Source: Scleromatobacter sp964418745 (GTDB lineage: Bacteria > Pseudomonadota > Gammaproteobacteria > Burkholderiales > Burkholderiaceae_C). Taken from it: a stretch of DNA of 64,000 nucleotides. Under the pieces are notes generated by a model. It had not been told where the DNA came from, did not search any database, and worked only from the letters and a program-made list of their open reading frames with translations. Every line of letters begins with the position of its first letter. Position 1 is the first letter of the stretch. The stretch covers positions 1 through 64,000 of the forward strand of contig CAYQMX010000020.1 of assembly GCA_964418745.1 (NCBI GenBank), read 5' to 3'. Positions 40,635 to 49,922 of the stretch are shown here, piece after piece. The position numbers and the translations under genes were made by a program.

Positions 40635-41936
40635 ATGTTGAGCTCTCTCTCCATACAGGCCCGCGCCATGCTTTTCTTCTCCCTGTTGTTCGGCAGCCAA
40701 GCCGTCGTCATCGCCGGCCTGATGCTCGGCTGGCCGCCCGTGGTCTTCGTCAGCGCCGGCCTGGCGCTGTGCGTGGCCACGGCCTACGTGTTCGCCACCG
40801 GCATGATCCTGGTGCGTCGCATGATCACCGAGTTCACCGCCCACGCGATCGCCATGGGCGGCGGCGACCTCAGCACCACCATCCGCACCAGCGGTCCGGC
40901 GGCCTCGACGGCCTCGCTGCGCGCGCTCAAGACCTTGCAGGACGAACTGCGCAAGACGATCTCGTCGATCCGTTCGGGCACGCACGAAGTCTCCACCGCC
41001 TCGTCCGAGATCGCCACCGGCAACCAGGACCTGAGCCAGCGCACCGAACAGACCGCCAGCAACCTGCAGCAGACCGCCAGCTCGCTGTCGCAGCTGACCG
41101 GCAACGTGCGCCAGAGCGCCGACTCCGCCGCCCAGGCCAACCAGCTCGCCAGCTCGGCCACGCAGGTGGCGCGCCGCGGCGGTGCGGTGGTCTCGCAGGT
41201 CGTCGCCACGATGGAAGAGATCAACTCGTCGTCCAAGAAGATCGCCGACATCATCGGCGTGATCGACGGCATCGCGTTCCAGACCAACATCCTGGCGCTG
41301 AACGCCGCGGTGGAAGCGGCACGCGCCGGCGAACAGGGCCGCGGCTTCGCCGTGGTGGCCGGCGAGGTGCGCTCGCTGGCGCAGCGCTCGGCCGAGGCGG
41401 CCAAGGAAATCAAGTCGCTGATCGGCACCAGCGTCGACAAGGTGGAGACCGGCTCCAAGCTCGTGCAGGACGCCGGCTCGACGATGGACGAGATCGTCGC
41501 CAGCGTGCAGCGCGTGACGGACATCATCGGCGAGATCAGCGCCGCCGCGCTGGAGCAGAGCCAGGGCATCGGCCAGGTCAACGAAGCCGTCACCCGCCTC
41601 GACCAGATGACGCAGCAGAACGCCGCGCTGGTGGAGGAATCGGCGGCCGCCGCGGAGAGCCTGAAGGACCAGGCGCACCGCATGACCACGGTCGTGGCCA
41701 ACTACCGCCTGGACGGCGTCTCGGAAGTGCAGGCCTACGTCGCGCCCCCGGCCGCCCACAAGCCGGCAGCCGCCAAGGCGATCGCCAAGGCCGCCGCGTT
41801 CAAGCCGACGTCCAAGCCGGCGGCGGCCAAGCCCGCGGCGCCCAAGGCCCCGTCGGCACCGGCAACGGCACCCGCCGCCGCCGCGCCCGCACCGGCGGCC
41901 GCGTCCGGGGCGAGCGACGACTGGGAATCTTTCTGA
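40635..41936 (+). CDS. Methyl-accepting chemotaxis protein without a periplasmic sensor domain
   Basis: A 433-aa receptor. Two TM helices (about 9-32 and 36-58) are joined by only a few residues, so no periplasmic ligand domain exists. A HAMP-like segment and the signalling domain follow, with the conserved tip (GIAFQTNILALNAAVEAARA) and AGEQGRGFAVVAGEVRSLAQ. After an Ala/Lys/Pro-rich linker, the C terminus ends DDWESF, similar to the CheR-binding NWETF tail. It lies 60 bp after cheA. It may sense a membrane or cytoplasmic signal, or partner with other receptors. Confidence 0.9.
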   Translation: MLSSLSIQARAMLFFSLLFGSQAVVIAGLMLGWPPVVFVSAGLALCVATAYVFATGMILVRRMITEFTAHAIAMGGGDLSTTIRTSGPAASTASLRALKTLQDELRKTISSIRSGTHEVSTASSEIATGNQDLSQRTEQTASNLQQTASSLSQLTGNVRQSADSAAQANQLASSATQVARRGGAVVSQVVATMEEINSSSKKIADIIGVIDGIAFQTNILALNAAVEAARAGEQGRGFAVVAGEVRSLAQRSAEAAKEIKSLIGTSVDKVETGSKLVQDAGSTMDEIVASVQRVTDIIGEISAAALEQSQGIGQVNEAVTRLDQMTQQNAALVEESAAAAESLKDQAHRMTTVVANYRLDGVSEVQAYVAPPAAHKPAAAKAIAKAAAFKPTSKPAAAKPAAPKAPSAPATAPAAAAPAPAAASGASDDWESF

Positions 41937-41954
41937 TCCGGCACGGTTGAACGG

Positions 41955-41984
41955 AAGGGGCGCATCCAGCGCCCTTTCTTTTTT
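41955..41984 (+). terminator. Intrinsic terminator between the two MCP genes
   Basis: A stem GGGCGC/GCGCCC extended by A-T pairs with one bulged G, a 5-nt loop, then TTTCTTTTTT. It ends the cheZ-like/cheY/cheA/mcp operon. Confidence 0.92.
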
Positions 41985-42026
41985 CCACGAATTTCGCACC
42001 CGGGCCGCCCTCCACGGCCGATAGCC

Positions 42027-43625
42027 ATGAACTTCATCAAACAACAGCTGCGCACGCTGACCGTGCGCACCCGCATGGTCGGTGCCATCGCGATGGTCCT
42101 GGCGCTGCTGCTGGCCGTCGGCGCGGCAGGGCTGGGCGGCATGTACAAGGTGCAGGCCCAGAGCCGCCTGCTGTCGGACAGCACCGTCAACGGACTGGGC
42201 GCGCTCTCCGTCCTGGCCAAGGCCTCCGGCGACCTCGGCCGCTTCGAGAAGGACATGGCGATCGACTTCGACAAGAAGGACAAGCTGGCCGAGGCGCGCG
42301 CCCACTGGGACGCGGCCGGCAAGCTCGTCGAGGCCAACGCCCGCGTGCTCGCCCAGGTCTACGACGGCGAGACGACCAAGGCGGCCACCGCGCTGCTCGA
42401 TCGCCACGCGGCCTATGTCGCCGCGCTGGGCCCCATCTTCGCCAAGCTCGAGAGCGCCGGCTTCGAGTCGACCGCCGCCGTCAACGCCGCGCTGACCGAG
42501 ACCGCCCTGCCCGCCGCCCGCGCGGCCGACGAGGCGCTGGTGCAGACGCAGAACGCCGTCTCGCGCGAGGCCGCGCAGGCCACCGACCGCATGGAGGCCA
42601 CGGCCCGCGCCGCCTTCGTGGTGTGCATGGTGGTGCTGGGCGTCGCGGTGCTGGTCGTCGTGCCGCTGACGCTGGCCAATTCCTCCTCGATCACCAAGCC
42701 GATCGACTACGCGCGCCAGGTGGCGCTGGCCATCGCCGGCGGCGACCTGACCCGGCCGATCCGCGTCGAGGGCCGCGACGAGGCGGCGCAGCTGCTGGGC
42801 GCGCTGGCGCAGATGCAGACCGCGCTGCAGCGCCTGGTCGGCACCGTGCGGCAATCGTCCACCAGCATCCATGCGGCCTCCAGCGAAGTGGCCTCGGGCA
42901 ACAACGACCTGAGCCGGCGCACCGAGCAGACGGCCAGCAGCCTGCAGCAGACCTCCAGCTCGATGTCCGAGCTGACCCTGGCGGTGCGCCAGAGCGCCGA
43001 CGCGGCCTCGCAGGCCAGCCAGCTCGCCTTGTCGGCCTCCAGCGTCGCGCGTCGCGGCGGCGAGGTCGTCTCCCAGGTCGTCGCGACCATGGAACAGATC
43101 AACGCCAGCTCCAAGCGCATCGCCGACATCATCGGCGTGATCGACGGCATCGCGTTCCAGACCAATATCCTGGCCCTGAACGCCGCGGTGGAGGCGGCGC
43201 GCGCCGGCGAACAGGGCCGCGGCTTCGCGGTCGTGGCCAGCGAGGTGCGCAGCCTGGCGCAACGTTCGGCCGGCGCCGCGCGCGAGATCAAGTCGCTGAT
43301 CGACACCTCGGTCGACCGCGTCGAGGACGGCACGCGCCTGGTTCAGGACGCCGGCGCCACGATGAGCGAGATCGTCGCCAGCGTGCAGCGGGTGTCCGAC
43401 ATCATCGGCGAGGTGACCGCCTCGGCCGCCGAGCAGAGCACCGGCATCGGCCAGGTCAACCAGGCCGTGACCGAGCTCGACCAGATGACGCTGCAGAACG
43501 CGGCGCTGGTGGAGCAATCCGCCGCCGCCGCCGAGAGCCTGCGCGAGCAGGCCGCCCGCATGAGCGACGTCGTCGGCGCCTTCCGCGTGGACGCCGCCGG
43601 CGGCCCGGCCGGCCTGCGCGGCTGA
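42027..43625 (+). CDS. Methyl-accepting chemotaxis protein with periplasmic four-helix-type domain
   Basis: A 532-aa receptor. TM1 (about 18-40) and TM2 (about 192-214) flank a helical periplasmic domain of about 150 residues (SDSTVNGLGALSVLAKASGD; AEARAHWDAAGKLVEANARV). HAMP follows (SITKPIDYARQVALAIAGGD), then the signalling domain with the standard tip sequence. Between residues about 280 and 520 it is very similar to the preceding MCP, consistent with duplication. There is no CheR-binding tail. A terminator upstream indicates that it has its own promoter, which was not identified. Confidence 0.93.
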   Translation: MNFIKQQLRTLTVRTRMVGAIAMVLALLLAVGAAGLGGMYKVQAQSRLLSDSTVNGLGALSVLAKASGDLGRFEKDMAIDFDKKDKLAEARAHWDAAGKLVEANARVLAQVYDGETTKAATALLDRHAAYVAALGPIFAKLESAGFESTAAVNAALTETALPAARAADEALVQTQNAVSREAAQATDRMEATARAAFVVCMVVLGVAVLVVVPLTLANSSSITKPIDYARQVALAIAGGDLTRPIRVEGRDEAAQLLGALAQMQTALQRLVGTVRQSSTSIHAASSEVASGNNDLSRRTEQTASSLQQTSSSMSELTLAVRQSADAASQASQLALSASSVARRGGEVVSQVVATMEQINASSKRIADIIGVIDGIAFQTNILALNAAVEAARAGEQGRGFAVVASEVRSLAQRSAGAAREIKSLIDTSVDRVEDGTRLVQDAGATMSEIVASVQRVSDIIGEVTASAAEQSTGIGQVNQAVTELDQMTLQNAALVEQSAAAAESLREQAARMSDVVGAFRVDAAGGPAGLRG

Positions 43626-43753
43626 GCGGCGGCCATCGTCATCGCCTGCCGCCGCGCGCAATAAATCACTTGATTCCGCCGGGCACCCGCCGATAACGGA
43701 AACAGAACCCCTTCGTCCCCGAACAACGCACCCGAAAGCCCAGAGGATCCGCC

Positions 43754-44275
43754 ATGGACATGATCAAGGAAGCTACCCACATCGCGCGCCAGTCCGCCGA
43801 GCGCTCCGCCACGGCAGTCAAGGGCGCGAAGGGCGAATTCCTGACCTTCCGCCTGGGCGGCGAGGAATACGGCATCGACATCCTGCGCGTGCAGGAGATC
43901 CGCTCGTACGAACAACCGACCCGCATCGCCAACACGCCCGAATTCCTGCGCGGCGTCGTCAACCTGCGCGGCGTGATCGTGCCCATCGTCGACCTGCGCC
44001 TGAAGCTGTCGTGCGCCGAGGCCGACTTCAACGCCTTCACGGTGGTCATCGTCCTCAACGTCAAGGGCCGCGTGATCGGCGCCGTCGTCGACTCCGTCTC
44101 GGACGTCTGCGAACTGGGCGGCGACACCATCAAGCCGACGCCGATGATGAACTCGCACGTCGACATGTCCTTCATCACGGGCATCGCCAACGTGGGCGAG
44201 CGCATGCTGATCCTGATGGACATCGAGGCGCTGATGAGCGCGTCCGACATGGGCCTGATCGAGAGCGCGGCCTGA
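43754..44275 (+). CDS. cheW: Chemotaxis coupling protein CheW
   Basis: CheW (173 aa) links MCPs to CheA. The beta-barrel sequence is standard (FLTFRLGGEEYGIDILRVQE; GVVNLRGVIVPIVDLRLKL; NVGERMLILMDIEALMS). The N-terminal 28 residues are an extra polar extension. It is 128 bp after the second mcp and before a terminator. Confidence 0.96.
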   Translation: MDMIKEATHIARQSAERSATAVKGAKGEFLTFRLGGEEYGIDILRVQEIRSYEQPTRIANTPEFLRGVVNLRGVIVPIVDLRLKLSCAEADFNAFTVVIVLNVKGRVIGAVVDSVSDVCELGGDTIKPTPMMNSHVDMSFITGIANVGERMLILMDIEALMSASDMGLIESAA

Positions 44276-44301
44276 ACCTGCCGACCCTGCCGTCCTGCAC
44301 T

Positions 44302-44323
44302 GGCCGCCTCCGGGCGGCCTTTT
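44302..44323 (+). terminator. Intrinsic terminator after cheW
   Basis: A perfect 7-bp stem (GGCCGCC 44302-44308, GGCGGCC 44313-44319) with a 4-nt loop, followed by TTTT, 26 bp after the cheW stop. Confidence 0.9.
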
Positions 44324-44481
44324 CGTTTCCGCCGCCGGAGGCGGGGCCCCGCCGCCTGGCTCGACCGGTTGGGGCGCGCGTGAACCTTCTGCCCCCTGGC
44401 GCGGAAGAAAGTCTCACGCCGCGGCGGCGCGCTCGTCCCTAAGATGGCGCCACACCTTCAACGACCCAGAAACGAGTCCCC

Positions 44482-45786
44482 GTGCCCGACCTCATCGTCC
44501 ATGGCGGCCGCCCCCTCGGCGGCCGCATCACCCCCAGCGCCAACAAGAACGCGGTGCTGCCCATCCTGTCGGCCACGCTGCTCACCCGCGAGCCCGTCAC
44601 GCTGCGCGGCGTGCCCGACATCACCGACGTCCGCAAGATCCTCGCCGTGTTCCGCGAGCTGGGCAGCCGCGTCGAGGGCGAACTGAAGGACGGCGTGCTG
44701 CGCATCCACCACGAGCACACCCGCTTCGACCCCGCGGTGCACAAGCTGCCCGAGGAGATGCGCTCGTCGGTGATGCTGGTGCCGCCGCTGCTCGCGCGCT
44801 TCGGCAGCGCCCGCATCGAGAACGACGTGCAGGGCTGCACGCTGGGCGTGCGCGAGATCGACCCCCACGTCGAAGTCTTCGAGGGCTTCGGCGCGCAGGT
44901 CGAGCGCGGCCCGGGCGCGCTGCTCGTCCACGCGCGCCGCCCGCTGCACGCCCATCGCCGCTGGCTGGACTACGCCTCGGTCACCACCACCGAGAACTTC
45001 GTGCTGTGCGCGGCGCTGGCCGATGGCGTCTCCGAGCTCACCAATGCCGCCTCCGAGCCGCACGTGCAGGAATTCTGCGGCTTCATGCAGCGCCTGGGCG
45101 CGCGCATCGAGGGCGTGGGCACCTCGCGCCTGACGATCGCCGGCGTCGACGCGCTGCATGGCGCGGACTTCACGTTCGTCGAGGACTTCCACGAGGTGGT
45201 CACCTTCCTGGCGCTGGGCGCGATCACCGGCGGCGACGTCGAGGTGCGCAACAGCGCGCCGCAGTTCTTCCCGCTGCTGGACCGCAGCTTCGCCAAGCTG
45301 GGCGTGGAGGTGGTGCACGAGGGCGGCTGGTCGCGCGCCTGGGTGCCGGCCGGCCTGAAGGTGCGCGAGCCCTTCACGCGCAACATGCTGCAGAAGATCG
45401 AGGCCGCGCCGTGGCCCTACTTCCCGGTGGACCTGCTGCCCATCTTCATCGCGCTGGGCGTGCGCGCCGAAGGCCAGGTGATGTTCTGGAACAAGGTCTA
45501 CGACGGTGCGCTCGGCTGGACATCGGAGCTGTCGAAGTTCGGCGCCCATGCGTTCCAGTCCGACCCGCACCGCGTCATCACCTTCGGCGGCAAGCCGCTG
45601 GTGGCGGCCGAGGTCGACAGCCCGTACATCATCCGCGTGGCCATCGCGCTGCTGATGCTGGCCTCGAGCATCGAGGGCCGCTCGACGATCTACAACGCGA
45701 CGCCGATCCGGCGCGCGCATCCGCGCTTCGTCGAGAACCTGGTCTCGCTGGGCGCGAACATCGAATGGGTGGGCGCCGACGCCTGA
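44482..45786 (+). CDS. UDP-N-acetylglucosamine 1-carboxyvinyltransferase family protein (MurA-like)
   Basis: A 434-aa EPSP-synthase-fold enzyme with a GTG start. MurA catalytic residues are retained: K22-N23 (ANKNAVLPIL), R94 (EMRSSVMLVPPLLARFG) and the PEP-binding cysteine C119 (QGCTLGVREIDPH), with a D in FPVDLLPIF. Overall it diverges from typical MurA, so it may be a second, specialised paralogue that adds enolpyruvate to UDP-GlcNAc or a related nucleotide sugar. It stands alone between the cheW terminator and a convergent phosphodiesterase gene. Confidence 0.85.
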   Translation: MPDLIVHGGRPLGGRITPSANKNAVLPILSATLLTREPVTLRGVPDITDVRKILAVFRELGSRVEGELKDGVLRIHHEHTRFDPAVHKLPEEMRSSVMLVPPLLARFGSARIENDVQGCTLGVREIDPHVEVFEGFGAQVERGPGALLVHARRPLHAHRRWLDYASVTTTENFVLCAALADGVSELTNAASEPHVQEFCGFMQRLGARIEGVGTSRLTIAGVDALHGADFTFVEDFHEVVTFLALGAITGGDVEVRNSAPQFFPLLDRSFAKLGVEVVHEGGWSRAWVPAGLKVREPFTRNMLQKIEAAPWPYFPVDLLPIFIALGVRAEGQVMFWNKVYDGALGWTSELSKFGAHAFQSDPHRVITFGGKPLVAAEVDSPYIIRVAIALLMLASSIEGRSTIYNATPIRRAHPRFVENLVSLGANIEWVGADA

Positions 45787-45789
45787 GGG

Positions 45790-46260
45790 TCACGCCGCGC
45801 GCAGCGACTCGAGCTCCACGATGCGCGCCGTCACCGTCGCGCCGCTGACCTGCAGCAGCGCCACCGACACCGGCAGGTGGAAGCGCACCGGCCCGGCGCT
45901 GCCCGGGTTGACGAAGAGCACGCCGCCGCGGCGCTCGATCTTCGGGCGATGGGAATGGCCGCTGACGACCACGTCCACGCCGGCCGCGACCGGGTCGATC
46001 GCGAGGTCGGCCAGGTCGTGCAGCACGTGCAACGTGACCTCGCCGAAGCGCAGCGACTCCGCCTCGGCGATGCGCGCGGCCCAGGGCGCGCGGTCGTTGT
46101 TGCCGCGCACCGCGGTCACCGGCGCGAGCGTGGACAGCGGCTCGAGGATGTCCTCGCCGATGTCGCCCGCGTGGACGATGAAGTCGCTGCCGCGCAGCAC
46201 CTCCACGGCCTCGGGGCGCAGCAGGCCGTGGGTGTCCGAGATCAGGCCGATGCGGATCAT
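45790..46260 (-). CDS. YfcE-type metallophosphoesterase
   Basis: A 156-aa calcineurin-like phosphoesterase. All metal-binding motifs are present: SDTHG (D9, H11), HAGDIG (30-35), GNND (53-56) and GHSHRP. Such enzymes are manganese-dependent phosphodiesterases of uncertain physiological substrate. The start at ATG 46260 lies only 2 bp past the stop of the permease gene, so they form an operon; a much longer in-frame extension is out of frame with the permease protein. Confidence 0.92.
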   Translation of the reverse strand: MIRIGLISDTHGLLRPEAVEVLRGSDFIVHAGDIGEDILEPLSTLAPVTAVRGNNDRAPWAARIAEAESLRFGEVTLHVLHDLADLAIDPVAAGVDVVVSGHSHRPKIERRGGVLFVNPGSAGPVRFHLPVSVALLQVSGATVTARIVELESLRAA

Positions 46261-46262
46261 GG

Positions 46263-48833
46263 TCAGTCCTGCGCCGCGCGGCGCAGGGTCTCCATCACCG
46301 GCCGCGCCAGCACCTCGTGCAGGCTCCACCAGCCGGCCGCCAGCGCCAGCGCAGCGCCGCTCGCGGCCCCGGCCAGCGGCACCCACCACGGCGGATTCCA
46401 GTGGAACTCGAACACCCAGGTCGCCAGCCCCCAGCCCACCGCCACCGCGGCGCTGGCGGCCAGCAGGCCCGCCAGCGCGCCCACGCCCAGCAGTTCCACC
46501 CGCTGGACGCGGCCCAGCAGCGTGCCCGACGCGCCGACCGCGCGCATCACCGCGAATTCGCGCGCCCGCGCCTCGCGTGTGGCCGACACGGTGGCCACCA
46601 GCACCACCAGCCCGGCGACGAGCGCGAACGCGAACAGCAGCTCCACCGCGTGGATGACCTGGTCCAGCACGCCCTGGATCTGCGCGATGGTGGCCGACAC
46701 GTCGATGGCCGTGACGTTGGGGAACTGCGCCGCAAGCCGGTTGTCGAAGCCCGGCCGCAACGGCGCCTTGAACGCGCTGATGTAGCTCAGCGGCAGGTCG
46801 CCCATGCTGCTGCGCGGGAACATCACGAAGAAGTTGACGCGCATCGACCCCCAGTCGACCTTGCGCAGGGACGTGATGCGGCCGGACACGGGCTGGCCAC
46901 CGACGTCGAACGCCATCCGGTCGCCCAGCTTCAGCCCCAGCGTCTTCGCCAAGCCTTCCTCGACGCTGAGGCCGTCGGCTTCCTCGGGCGTCCACCGGCC
47001 GGCGACGATGCGGCTGCGCAGCGGCTGCGTGCCCGAATGGCTCAGGTTGAGCTCGCGCTGGATCATGTTGGACGGGTCGGAGTCGGGCTTGTAGCGCCGG
47101 CCCACCGGCTCGCCGTTGACCGTCACCAGGCGGCCGCGGATCATCGGGAACCAGTCGTCGCCCTGCACGCCTGCTGCCTTCAGCATCTCGCGGTAGGCCT
47201 GCGCCTGGTCGGGCTGCACGTTGATGACGAAGCGGTCGGGCGCGTCGGGCGGCGTGGCGCCGCGCCAGCTGTCGATCAGGTCGGTGCGCAGCAGCACCAG
47301 CACCCACAGCGCCATCAGCCCGATGGCCATCGACGCGACCTGCAGCACCGCGAACGCCGGCCGCGCCGCGATCGCCCGCGTGGCCAGCACCAGCCAGCGC
47401 GGGGCGCGCGACTCCGGCACCATGCGGCGCAGCGCATGCACCGCGAGCCAGCCCACCCCCGCGAACAGCAGCGCCGCGGCGGCGAAGCCGCCGACGCTTA
47501 TCAGCCCCAGCTTGACGTCGCGCGCGGCGGCGATCATCAGCGCCGCGAAGCCCAGCACGGCGCCGGCCAGCACGCCCACGCTGGCCGCCTTGGGGTTGCC
47601 GACATCGCGCCGCAGCACGCGCAGCGGCGGCACGCGCGCCAGCTGCAGCACCGGCGGCAGGCCGAAGCCCAGCAGCAGCGTCAGGCCGACACCCAGCCCC
47701 AGGAAGGCCGGGGCCGGCCCGGGCCACGGCAGCCCGTTGGGCAGCCAGCCGGTCAGCAACGCCACGAAGCCCAGGTGCAGCACGAAGCCGAGCGCCAGGC
47801 CGACGAGGCTGGCGAACAGGCCCAGCCCCAGGAACTCGATCGCGTGCACGGCGGCGATGCGGTTCTGGGTCTGGCCCAGCACGCGCAGCATCGCGCAGTC
47901 GTCGAGATGGCGTTGCGCGAAGTCGCGCGCCGCCACCGCCACGGCGACGGCTGCCAGCAGCGCGGTGAGCAAGGCCACCAGGCTGAGGAACTGCTGCGCG
48001 CGGTCGACCGTCTGCGTCATCTCGGGCCGGCCCGACGCGAGGTCCTCGACCCGGATGCCCCGCAGGCCCTGCGCCTTGATCGTGGCCTTGGCCCAGTCGA
48101 CGAAGGCCTGGGCCGGCCTGGCGTCGCCGCCCGGGGCGACCACGGCCAGCCGCCAGGTGACCCGGCTGGACGGCTGCACCAGGCCAGTGGCCGGCAGGTC
48201 GGCCAGGTTGAGCAGGGCGCGCGGCGCCAGCGCCGCGAAGCCGGCGCCGCGGTCGGGTTCGATGGCGATCAGGCCGGCGATGCGCAGCGTGGCGTCGCCC
48301 AGCTCCAGGCCGTCGCCCACCCTCAGCGACAGCGCGCCGGCGAGCGCCGGATCCACCCAGACGGTGCCGGGCGCCGGCCCGTGGCGAAGCTGCTCCACCG
48401 GCGCCGCTTCCCCCAAGCGCACGGCGATCGCGCCGCGCAGCGGGTAGGCCGGGTCGACCGCCTTGACCGCCGCCAGCCGGGCGGCGCCGCCCTGGGCCGC
48501 GCCGGCGCGCGCCATGCTGGGGAAATTGGCCGCCTGGCCGACGACCAGGCCGCGGGCGAGGGCGGCCTGGACGAAGGCCGGCGGCAGCGGCTTGTCGGCC
48601 AGCACCACGGCATCGCCGCCGAGCAGCTGGGCGGCGTCGCGCACCAGGCCCGCGCGCATGCGGTCGGCGAAGAAGCCCACGGCACTCAACGCGCCGACCG
48701 CGAGCACCACGGCCCACAGCAGCAGCTTGAGTTCGCCCGCGACCAGGTCGCGCCACACCTGGCGACCGGCCAGCCGCCAGACACTCGCCTGGGGGCGCTT
48801 CGTGGCGGTCGTCGTTGCATCGTCGTTCGTCAT
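46263..48833 (-). CDS. Large FtsX/YbbP-type ABC transporter permease
   Basis: An 856-aa membrane protein. About ten TM helices are arranged as two FtsX-type permease modules with large extracytoplasmic domains. One TM lies at about 38-56 (LWAVVLAVGALSAVGFFA), a group around 275-425 and another around 730-840 (FALVAGLVVLVATVSATREA). It resembles YbbP, the partner of the YbbA ATPase in lipid or lipoprotein-related export. No ATPase gene is adjacent here. The start at ATG 48833 (MTNDDATTTATK) is well supported; the divergent dioxygenase gene begins 145 bp away. Confidence 0.88.
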   Translation of the reverse strand: MTNDDATTTATKRPQASVWRLAGRQVWRDLVAGELKLLLWAVVLAVGALSAVGFFADRMRAGLVRDAAQLLGGDAVVLADKPLPPAFVQAALARGLVVGQAANFPSMARAGAAQGGAARLAAVKAVDPAYPLRGAIAVRLGEAAPVEQLRHGPAPGTVWVDPALAGALSLRVGDGLELGDATLRIAGLIAIEPDRGAGFAALAPRALLNLADLPATGLVQPSSRVTWRLAVVAPGGDARPAQAFVDWAKATIKAQGLRGIRVEDLASGRPEMTQTVDRAQQFLSLVALLTALLAAVAVAVAARDFAQRHLDDCAMLRVLGQTQNRIAAVHAIEFLGLGLFASLVGLALGFVLHLGFVALLTGWLPNGLPWPGPAPAFLGLGVGLTLLLGFGLPPVLQLARVPPLRVLRRDVGNPKAASVGVLAGAVLGFAALMIAAARDVKLGLISVGGFAAAALLFAGVGWLAVHALRRMVPESRAPRWLVLATRAIAARPAFAVLQVASMAIGLMALWVLVLLRTDLIDSWRGATPPDAPDRFVINVQPDQAQAYREMLKAAGVQGDDWFPMIRGRLVTVNGEPVGRRYKPDSDPSNMIQRELNLSHSGTQPLRSRIVAGRWTPEEADGLSVEEGLAKTLGLKLGDRMAFDVGGQPVSGRITSLRKVDWGSMRVNFFVMFPRSSMGDLPLSYISAFKAPLRPGFDNRLAAQFPNVTAIDVSATIAQIQGVLDQVIHAVELLFAFALVAGLVVLVATVSATREARAREFAVMRAVGASGTLLGRVQRVELLGVGALAGLLAASAAVAVGWGLATWVFEFHWNPPWWVPLAGAASGAALALAAGWWSLHEVLARPVMETLRRAAQD

Positions 48834-48977
48834 GGCCGCAACGGTACACCGAAGCCATGTCCGGCGTGGCGCGCGGTCTTCCGGCGCGCGCCGGGCCGAT
48901 CCGGTCGTCAACGGCGTTGAACTGCGTCGGCAATCGCTTCGAACGGCGCCGCGGCAGCCCGGTGCTTCAATGACCGC

Positions 48978-49838
48978 ATGGACACCCGTTACGCCCCCGT
49001 CTTCCTCTCGCACGGCTCGCCGATGACGGCGCTCGAGACCGGCCCGGCCAGCACCTTCTGGCACGACCTCGGACGCGCGATCGAGGCGCGCGTGGCCGCG
49101 GGCGGCACGCCGCCGAGCGCCATCGTCGCGCTGTCGGCGCACACGCTGGCGCGCCGCGCGGTGACGCTGGCGGCCGCGCGCCACGAGGCCATCCACGACT
49201 TCGGCGGATTTCCGCCGGCCCTCTACGACCTGCGCTACGAGGTCGCCGGCGCGCCCCGGCTCGCGCCGCACGTCGAGCAATTGCTGCAGTGGGCGGGCAT
49301 CGAGGTCGAGCACGCCGACGCGGGCGGCCTGGACCATGGCATCTGGGTGCCGCTGCGCGCCATCCGCCCGCACGCCGACATCCCGGTGCTGCCGGTGGCG
49401 TTCGCGCCCACCTGGACACCGGAGCAGCTGTTCGAACTCGGCGCCGCGCTGCGGCCGCTGGTCGACGAAGGCGTGTGGATCGTGGGCACCGGCTCGATCA
49501 CCCACAACCTGCGCCTGGGGCTGCCGCGCCCCGACCCGGTGCCCGAGATCCCGGCCAGCGCCGCGTTCCGCGCCTGGTTCGCCGAGCGCTCGGCCGCGCG
49601 CGACTGGCCGGCGCTGTGGCACTACCGCGCGCTGGCGCCCGAGGCGCAGTACATGCATCCGACCGACGAGCACCTGCTGCCCTGGTTCATAGCGGCCGGC
49701 GCCGGCGGCCAGGAAGATGCGCCGATCCGGGTGCACGCGAGCGTCGCGGGCGGGCACCTGGGCATGGACGCGTACGCGTTCGGCGCGCACGCGCCCGCGC
49801 TGGCCGACGCCGTCGGGACGGCGACGGCGACCGCCTGA
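48978..49838 (+). CDS. DODA-type extradiol aromatic ring-opening dioxygenase (YgiD-like)
   Basis: A 286-aa LigB/DODA-family enzyme. Metal ligands are seen in SHGSP (11-15), the HDFGGFP segment and LDHGIWVPL, with a conserved MHPTDEHLLPW near the C terminus. Family members open catechol-type rings, or act on DOPA, using Fe(II) or Zn(II). The substrate is not predictable. It stands alone, 145 bp from the divergent permease. Confidence 0.9.
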   Translation: MDTRYAPVFLSHGSPMTALETGPASTFWHDLGRAIEARVAAGGTPPSAIVALSAHTLARRAVTLAAARHEAIHDFGGFPPALYDLRYEVAGAPRLAPHVEQLLQWAGIEVEHADAGGLDHGIWVPLRAIRPHADIPVLPVAFAPTWTPEQLFELGAALRPLVDEGVWIVGTGSITHNLRLGLPRPDPVPEIPASAAFRAWFAERSAARDWPALWHYRALAPEAQYMHPTDEHLLPWFIAAGAGGQEDAPIRVHASVAGGHLGMDAYAFGAHAPALADAVGTATATA

Positions 49839-49922
49839 GCAGCCGCCGGCGGCGGTGCGAGCCACGCGACAGGTCGGGCGGGTACGATCCGCATCCGTCC
49901 GCTTCGCACCCGTCGCTTCTAC

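Noticed and set aside
42017..42024. GCCGATAG just before the second mcp
   Set aside because: It lies 3 bp before the ATG, too close for a normal leader, and lacks a -35.
43689..43696. Perfect FliA -10 (GCCGATAA) upstream of cheW
   Set aside because: The matching -35 at either 11 or 12 bp (CTTGATTC or similar) does not resemble TCAAG or TAAAG, so a promoter call is not justified.
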